From NCBI GenBank assembly GCA_963971575.1, contig OZ020618.1, positions 30,494,540 to 30,558,539 on the forward strand: a DNA stretch of 64,000 bases, read 5' to 3'. Numbering within the stretch: the first letter of the stretch is position 1; each line of letters opens with the position of its first letter. Source of the DNA: Liopterus haemorrhoidalis (lineage: Eukaryota > Arthropoda > Insecta > Coleoptera > Dytiscidae). The notes below the pieces were generated by a model. It made no database searches. It was given only the letters and a program-made list of their open reading frames with translations, and was not told the DNA's origin. Both the position numbers and the translations under genes were made by a program. This document shows, in pieces, positions 57,684 through 64,000 of this stretch.

Positions 57684-57960
57684 TATGACTCCAGAACACG
57701 AACCTTAATAATCTATAACACCTTACAGCTTTCGAATATAAAATATTACGTCGATTCTTCGGCTCCATTTAAATTAATGGTAAATGGATGATCCTCAGGA
57801 ACAAAGATATCCGAGAACTGTAGTCAAAGCTGTAAAATGAATCACACAAGAACAGAAACGTAGACTAGTACAGTGGATAGGGCACGTGATGAGGATGAAG
57901 AAGAACATAATTGCAAAGAAGATATGGGTATAAAAATAGAACACGCGGTGACGAGTGGAT
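57684..57960 (+). pseudogene. LINE-C: reverse-transcriptase C-terminal remnant
   Basis: Pieces in three frames: YDSRTRTL (family YGSETWTL) from 57684; LTAFEYKILRRFFGSI near 57723-57770; NGKWMILRNKDIREL; then ITQEQKRRLVQWIGHVMRMK followed by KNIIAKKIW from 57841. 'LQ-FE-K-LRR-FG' and 'RL-W-GHV-RM' are C-terminal hallmarks of a widespread LINE type, probably RTE-related. The remnant is heavily decayed and abuts the repeat beginning at 57985. Confidence 0.72.
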
Positions 57961-57984
57961 AGATTTGGTAAGAAATATAAAAAA

Positions 57985-59022
57985 TTGATGTGAAGTGTGA
58001 ATTTTCAAACATTGCAGGGTTTCGCAGGTATATCATAAGTGAAAGTGGCATGCTGAGTGTGTAGGACAAATTTTGCTTTGTAGTAATCACGGGAAAATGA
58101 ACGATAGTTTTAAAATAATTTATCGTCTCTTAATCTAAGAGTTTTAAAAACAAATTTTATGTTAAAATATTTGTTTGTTAATTTTAATTCGAATACCTAA
58201 TACCATTATTTAGATTTCTAAATATGTTCAGTATTTTTTTATATAGCAAGGTTCATTAAGATTTTGAAAAGTGCGCCTATGGCTTCCATTGGTTATTTTA
58301 AGTCATATACTCCGCCCCTCTGGTTTCGTAGATATAACCACATAGAATGAAAAAATAATTCCAACAATTCCAACTGGTTATTAAATTTACGCTCTTAAAA
58401 ATTAAATGCAACATTTGCCAAAATATAACTAGAATTTTGACAAAATAATTTAAACAAAATAAAAATAGGGAAAAAAAAATTAAAAAAATTGTCTCCTCTG
58501 CCCGGGAGCGAACCCAACAAATATGGGTAGCAAGCGAGCAAGCTAACCATTAGACCAGGATACACCTTCCAATGTAGCGTGTATAGTTAAAACACAAAAA
58601 ATGCGTTACTTTCCGAAAACATAATCTGATCAAAAATTCCTCTACATCTGGGCTACAGGTGTGGCACAATTTTGGTTTGCACAATTTTGGCAAAAATCGC
58701 ATCAAAATAATTTATTTTGCAAAAATAAAATTTTCATCGTTAATCCACGTACTAAGGGCTTTCATTTGATATCCTACTCAGAATTTAAAAAAATATATAT
58801 TTTTTTCGATCACATATTTGTTATATTTTTAGGGGGGATATGTTTGTTAGATGTTTTAGTATTTTTCCTATGTGCGGGTCAAAGAGTTTTATAAGCATGC
58901 CAAATTTCAACTCTCTAGATTTAGGCGTTTGGCTACAATTTTTACCGAACAGACAGACAGATAGACAGACGACAAAATGACGGTACAAGTTTTTTTTGGT
59001 CATACTTGCAAAACCCTAAAAA
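57985..59022 (+). repeat. 1-kb dispersed repeat, copy 2 (with minus-strand tRNA-like boxes)
   Basis: Matches copy 1 (46229-47253) block by block. It has an extra segment of about 104 bp (58269-58372, 'aaaagtgcgcctatggcttc...') absent from copy 1. Minus-strand boxes: TGGTCTAATGGTTAGCTTGC (A) and GGGTTCGCTCCCGGG (B) within 58556-58497. It ends in an AGACAGAC tract and 'gcaaaaccctaaaaataata'. A SINE is inserted directly after it. Confidence 0.8.
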
Positions 59023-59029
59023 TAATAAA

Positions 59030-59172
59030 TAGATAATATGTTTTCAACGCCTAGATAGGAGTATTGGGGCAGAGAAGGTAAGTTCTCCGTTTCTAGACCG
59101 CCGGTGAAGAGGGGTTTGAACCTGCGTCCCTATGCTGCGTAAGCAAGCGTCTTACCATGGAGCCACGGCAAC
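59030..59172 (-). mobile_element. tRNA-derived SINE with intact head, minus strand
   Basis: On the minus strand: TGGCTCCATGGTAAGACGC (A box, 59166-59148), 'gcagcatagggacgc', AGGTTCAAACCCC (B box, 59123-59111), then the shared body 'ggcggtctagaaacggagaa' and 'cttaccttctctgcccca', ending 'aggcgttgaaaac' and an AT-rich tail. The body matches the copies at 5608, 20712 and 22455. Those have about 65-150 bp of other sequence between body and head, so this copy is a shorter subtype. Confidence 0.75.
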
Positions 59173-60009
59173 TCTTAATAATAAATATATTAATATAAAT
59201 TTAAATTTTATCGACTTGAAGATAATACCGATGGGGATGTCAGTAAAAAATACAAGCTTTACATATTACTGACACTTAATTTAATTTAACCGAATCTAAT
59301 ATATCATATTTTAAGTACAAAATAAGATGGTTTAATTAAACAGTTTTGGAATAAAAAACTTACTGATGGAAAATTGACATAAATGTTTTGTTAGTATATC
59401 TTATTTTAAACTTGATTGCACACTTCTTGATAACTCTAATCATAGCTGGGCATACCTTTGAGCTACTGATACACAAAAACACTATTTATGGCGGGGCAAT
59501 CCATTTCGTTGAGAACCGCTGGAGTGGGTGTGACATGGTGTTTTTTCCCGGTACAAGTTTTTAATAGATTTTTTAAATTTATTTGACAATTTTCAAATGA
59601 AACGTATTGAAAGAATTGTTTTTAACGCGTGACTATAACTACATGTAAGTTTTTTCTTGAATTTTTCGACTTTTCATTTAATATTTTATAATTTTTGACT
59701 TTAACCTATATTATAATTACTTATAAATATCAGCTGATCACCTGTCACAATCAGTCAATATCAGTGGTCCTCAAATAGTCATAATTCTTATAATTATATT
59801 TGTAACTTCTGACTGTTTTTTGCTCACAACAATTTAAATATTTTATAATATATTATATATCTTATAGTTTTACATTTTCCATATCATTTGTATTACATAT
59901 TTTTATTGTTACATGCAAATATATACATTTACATATTCGTTTAAACAAAATCATACTTGATTGATACCTGCTTTGTATTGCAGATAACTTATCAATTTTT
60001 TATATGTAC
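59173..60009. other. No gene recognised
   Basis: AT-rich. 'cgttgagaaccgctgg' (59508-59523) looks like an isolated hAT terminus without a partner. Confidence 0.45.
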
Positions 60010-60090
60010 TTTATGGTCTAGTGGTCAGTGTCCAAGGTTGGTAATCGATAGTTGCGTTTGCTGCACGGGTTCGATTCCCGGAACAGACGC
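60010..60090 (+). other. tRNA-like sequence (pseudo-tRNA or SINE head)
   Basis: TGGTCTAGTGGTCAG (60014 on) resembles an A box and GGGTTCGATTCCC (60067-60079) is a perfect B box, 53 bp apart. The bases that would form the acceptor stem (upstream 'gtacttta', downstream 'aacagac') do not pair, so a functional tRNA is unlikely. It lies about 340 bp upstream of LINE-D ORF1 and could be a pol III promoter relic. Confidence 0.55.
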
Positions 60091-60430
60091 ATTATTTATT
60101 TTTTATTTATTTTTTTAATATTAATTTATTTATCTTTTATTTATTTTTTGTTTAGTTGTATCTATTTTTATATTTTCTCTTTGTATTAAATTTGTTTTAT
60201 TTTGTAATTTTATTTTCATTTTCGCTTATTTTTACTTATTGACAACTAAAGTATTTTACATTTTAACTTTAAATTTTTAAATGCTGCTAATATTTTTAAT
60301 CGTATTTATTAACTAATTTTTTATTTATTTATTTATTTATTTAATTTTTATTTACTTAATTTTTTCTTATTTATTTTTTTATTGTTTTATTTTATCTTTA
60401 AATATTGACAATTATTTAAATAGTCCGAAA
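60091..60430 (+). other. T-rich leader upstream of LINE-D ORF1
   Basis: TTTATTTATTT-rich DNA without frames. It may be the 5' untranslated region of LINE-D or a target-site microsatellite; the 5' boundary of the element was not determined. Confidence 0.4.
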
Positions 60431-61570
60431 ATGCCTGGTTACGAGTCTTACAGTTCCACGGAGCTGATTAATTTGTTGACTGCGAAAGGTTTGACGGTTA
60501 AAAATATTAGGAAACCACTAATCATTACGCTACTAAATTATATGGATCAAGGAAATATCATCCCCCACCCAATTATGGACATTAACGATATAGAATATGA
60601 GATCACTGCCCTACACGAACGGATAAAGGAACTAGAAGAAGACCTGCACGGCAAAACGGTCTATCTTCAAAGAGCCAAAGAAAACTTTAACTCCTTTGAA
60701 ACGCTAGCAGCCGACGCGGAAGAGGCTCTCTTTAAGAAAATTGAGGAACAGTCCAAGTTTATTGATGAATTACAAGCTAAAATCCAGAACATCAATAAAC
60801 TCAACTGTGAAAATTGCTCAGCCAATATACGAAAAATCGCGGAACTGAGTAGTAGCCTACAGACTAGCACTGCTGAGAAAATCGGCCAGCTTTCCGAGAT
60901 AAATAGACTGAAGGCAATTATCAAGACCAGTAACGGAGCATCATCATCATCTTCACAGCCCCAAGCAGAATCACCGCCCACATTAAAATCTCCATCATCG
61001 ACCGCTCCTACAAAATGCAAAATCTTGGTAGTTGCGGATAGCTAGGGCCGACACTGCGGCTCTATTCTATACAATCTGCTAGACAGAAGCATTTTTGAAC
61101 CACTTTGCCAAACTCTGCCTAACGCCTGCTTTGAGAAAGTCGCCAATACCGCCTGCAAACTTAGTCAGGATTTTAATAAAAATGACTATGTCGTATTACT
61201 AGCAGGTTCTAACGATGCGCTCCAGAAGAATCCGATCTCTATGGAATTCTTGATTGAGCTAAATAGCAAAATGGATCACACCAATTTAAAAATAATAACA
61301 ACGCCCTTCTGGTATAACCAACACGTCTTCAACTCACTGGTACTTCAAAATAACTTCCTCATTTACTCGGCATTTATACATACATCAGTGGTAATTAATT
61401 CCTGCTCCATACTCACTCCGACTGATTTTACCAAACATGGCTTGCACCTAAACATGACCGGAAAAACGAAGCTACTACAATTCATCAAGTTCAGATTCTT
61501 ACTTCCTTCCTTAAAAATGAACGTTTTTTCGTCAGTAAACCCGTTAAGAAAACCCAGATGCTGTATATGA
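60431..61570 (+). pseudogene. LINE-D ORF1: coiled coil plus SGNH esterase, one amber stop
   Basis: The frame is 379 codons with one internal stop. Residues 1-45 (MPGYESYSSTELINLLTAKG) look like a small helical SAP-like start. About 55-165 is a coiled coil with heptads (HERIKELEEDLHGKTVYLQR), with C-x2-C (NCENCSAN) near 125. A Ser/Pro-rich linker is at 175-195. From 197 KILVVADS begins the SGNH block I, where the next codon, expected Gln as in DSQGR, is TAG (61043-61045). VLLAGSND is block III, and HGLHLNMTGK contains the block V His. ORF1 proteins of CR1 elements bind RNA and are needed for retrotransposition; the esterase role is not settled. Confidence 0.85.
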
Positions 61571-64000
61571 ATATGCAATCGATCCGACATAAAGCAGAAG
61601 TTATGGAAGCCTACCTAGTGGACAAGTCCGTCAATTTCATCTGCTTTACCGAACACTGGCTCAAAGACGAGGAAATAACATCTTTTAGTCTTCTTGATTA
61701 TGAGTGCACATCTTATACGAGTCGTAAAGCAATGAGAGGTGGTGGCACTATGATTTTAACAAATCCCAAATGTAACGCCATGCCTTTTGTAAAAATCAAT
61801 AAATTTAGCATCGAATGCCACTGTGAAGTCAGTTCCGTTTTTATTAGCATGTACAATTTAATTATTATATGCGTATATAGATCGCCTTCCTCAGATCTAA
61901 ACATTTTCATTAGTAATTTAAATAAAATACTAAATGTCTTAGACAGTTAAAAAAACATAATGATCTGTGGCGATTTTAACGTAAATTTTAATTACAATAC
62001 ACATGATGTAACATGCATCTCAGATTTATTAGGCAGCTTTAATCTAGTATCTTCGGTCTATTATAATACACGGGGTGAAAATAAAATTGACAACATATTT
62101 CAAAATATGTACCTCAGCGAAGATGATATGAACAAAATCACTGGATTTTCGGATCACAGCGGTATTTTAGCAACTTTTCCTACAAGAAATCATTATGATA
62201 CTTCTTCAGCTACTTCAAACTCTTATCTTTATCGCAGAAAGATCTCTGACACCGGCATGCATGATTTTTTCCACAAACTTGATAGTGTTCAATGGGACCG
62301 CCTAAATTCTGTTGCTGACAGCAGTGACATGTATGATTATTTTCTAGAATTATTTTTTTTACATTCATATTTCTCATATTTCTCATCATCTTTCCTTCTA
62401 CAGAAAATTAAAATATGCCCAAATAGACGCAAAACCACTCAGGTAAACTGGTTTGACGATCATCTTCGTGACATGCGCGACACACTTCATAACTTAAATC
62501 AAGTTCTTATTATGAATCCAAGTAGAACCAATAAAACAGCACGCGATACATATAAGTATCTCTATCGCAAAGCAATATCTGCTGCTAAAATTGATGCACA
62601 TTCAAAATTTATTAATAATTCAGATAACATCCAGAAAGCTGCATGGCAAATTATTAATAAACGCAGAAACAATACAATAGAATCCTCCAACGATACGATT
62701 ATTACCCCTAACCAATTTAATGAACATTTTTCGACCATAGCTAAAACACTTATAGATAAAGTCCCCGTTTCTAACATTGCACCAGATTTTTTTCTTTCGA
62801 ATAAAACTCCCAATACAATTTTTTCTTTCAAACATGTCAGTGAGATCACGATTAGAGATGTTATAAGTTCTTTAAAGTATAGCAATACTCCTGACGTGAA
62901 TGAACTGTCAGTAAAAATTCTAAAATCTGTAAAAGATCCCATTATTCCACCTCTTACAAGAGTAATAAACTCCTGCATCACTAACAGCTGTTTTCCTGAA
63001 AGGCTTAAACTTGCCAAAGTTTTGCCACTTTTTAAGAAAGGAGATGTCGATGATGTTAATAATTATCGACCCATATCAATATTGCCAGTCTTTTCAAAGA
63101 ATTTTGAAAAGGTGTTGTACAAACAAATTGTGCAGTATTTTACAAGCAAAAATCTTTTCTCCAATAGTCAGTTTGGTTTTAGAAGTGATAAGAGCACTAT
63201 AGATGCAGTTTTGGACTTTGTCGCGTATGTTTCGGATGCATTAGAATCAGGGAAATACTGTCTTAGTGTTTTTCTTGATTTAAGCAAGGCTTTTGACTGC
63301 ATATCTCATGATATTTTATTAACCAAACTATCTTTTTATGGTTTTGACGACAAGAGCCGTGCCATGCTTAAATCATACTTATCTAACCGGAAACAGTTTA
63401 TCCAATTTAAAAGTAGCGTTTCTGAGTATCTTCCTTTACATTTTGGTATTCCCCAAGGTTCAGTTCTCGGACCGCTACTATTCTTAATATATGTTAACGA
63501 TTTGCCTCTCGCTATGACATCTAAATCAATTCTTTACGCTGACGATACAACATTACTAAATTGCAACCATGATCTAGAATCCCTTATTACGGAAAATGTT
63601 TCTCTGGTGAACAGTGCAAACTCTTGGTTGTCTAGCAATAAACTAATTTGAAATACAGATAAAACCCAGACCTTGCTACTGAGCACCAGAAAACATGATT
63701 TTGCCAATCCCCCTTTCGTTAAATTTCTTGGTATCCACGTTGATCCTTACCTTCGTTGGGATCAGCACGTGGATGTACTCAGTCGTAAACTGCGATCGAC
63801 CGTGTATCTAGTAAGGAATCTGAAGCATGAAGTCAGCATAGATGTTGTATTGAAAGCCTATTTCTCCCTCTTTCAATCCCACCTAACCTATGGGTTAATA
63901 ATCTGGGGCCATTCACCTGCAGCCAAAAGAATTTTCAGCTTACAACGTAAAGTTGTAAGAATAATTGCCAGTGCTCCTTTTAGAGCGGATTGTCGAGATC
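61558..64000 (+). pseudogene. LINE-D ORF2: endonuclease and reverse transcriptase, two nonsense codons, 3' end outside window
   Basis: Start ATG 61558 overlaps the ORF1 stop. The endonuclease has NMQSIRHKAEVME, FTEHWLKDEE (Glu, 61648), MICGDFNVN (after an in-frame TAA at 61948-61950) and TGFSDHSG (62152). The linker includes VNWFDDHLRDM. The RT has NNYRPISILPVFSKNFEKVL, SQFGFRSDKSTIDAVLDF, FLDLSKAFDC (motif A, 63271-63300), FGIPQGSVLGPLLF (motif B, near 63450) and LYADDTTLLN (motif C, 63533). TGA at 63649-63651 sits in NKLI-stop-NTDKTQ. The frame then continues unbroken: FVKFLGIHVDPYLRWDQHVD, SHLTYGLIIWGHS and onward to 64000. Catalytic residues of both enzymes are intact. Confidence 0.92.

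Larger units (their letters stand above)
60431..64000 (+). mobile_element. LINE-D: CR1-like non-LTR retrotransposon, young copy (continues past window)
   Basis: ORF1 (60431-61570) and ORF2 (61558 to beyond 64000) overlap by 13 bp in different frames, a compact two-ORF LINE layout. Across 3.5 kb no frameshift was seen; only three nonsense codons (61043 TAG, 61948 TAA, 63649 TGA) break the frames. The coiled-coil plus SGNH-esterase ORF1 and the endonuclease/RT ORF2 indicate the CR1 group. The 3' end lies outside the window. Confidence 0.88.

Overview
The window looks like intergenic, repeat-dense DNA from an animal nuclear genome, most likely an arthropod and probably an insect. It is AT-rich, has no operons, and shows short TTAGG-like runs, tRNA-headed SINEs, Tc1/mariner, hAT and Helitron elements and several non-LTR retrotransposons. 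The insect assignment is inferred from this mobile-element repertoire. No complete host gene could be recognised. Nearly every readable protein is a broken transposase or reverse transcriptase.

Layout. 1-520 is the 3' end of a Helitron. 1.2-2.5 kb holds an internally deleted mariner inside an older repeat, then a hAT-type MITE with a perfect 8-bp target duplication. 3.7-9 kb carries dispersed repeats, a SINE and a hAT transposase tail. 10.1-15.8 kb is a minus-strand CR1-like LINE (LINE-A: esterase-type ORF1, endonuclease, reverse transcriptase), split between endonuclease and reverse transcriptase by about 2.2 kb of foreign DNA. That insert contains a giant inverted repeat (arms about 830 bp, 95-bp spacer) and three copies of a conserved, covarying RNA-like motif. 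16.6 kb has a possible THAP zinc-finger exon. 19-20 kb is a second LINE remnant. 20.7 and 22.5 kb are SINE copies. 24.7-25.3 and 26.0-28.2 kb are hAT elements; the second contains a nested, still-open LINE reverse-transcriptase frame.

31.7-36.2 kb has broken hAT, mariner and Tc1 transposases. 36-42 kb holds microsatellites, a degenerate CCGGGTATCC minisatellite, a SINE-like head and a hAT MITE. 42.8-45.5 kb holds a DUF4817-type mariner relic, a BED-finger fragment, a MITE with perfect 35-bp ends, and two striking hairpins. 46.2-47.3 and 58.0-59.0 kb are two copies of a 1-kb repeat that carries tRNA-like A/B boxes. 49.1-51.6 kb has foldback and hAT-type MITEs. 52.6-56.8 kb is a complete non-autonomous Helitron whose interior is a roughly 290-bp tandem array. 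60.4 kb to the window edge is a young CR1-like LINE (LINE-D), disabled only by three nonsense codons.

The most unusual structure is the palindrome with hammerhead-like motifs at 11.9-14.1 kb. The tandem-array Helitron and the foldback element at 49.9-51.1 kb come next. Repeat boundaries were read by eye and are approximate unless a target duplication is stated.
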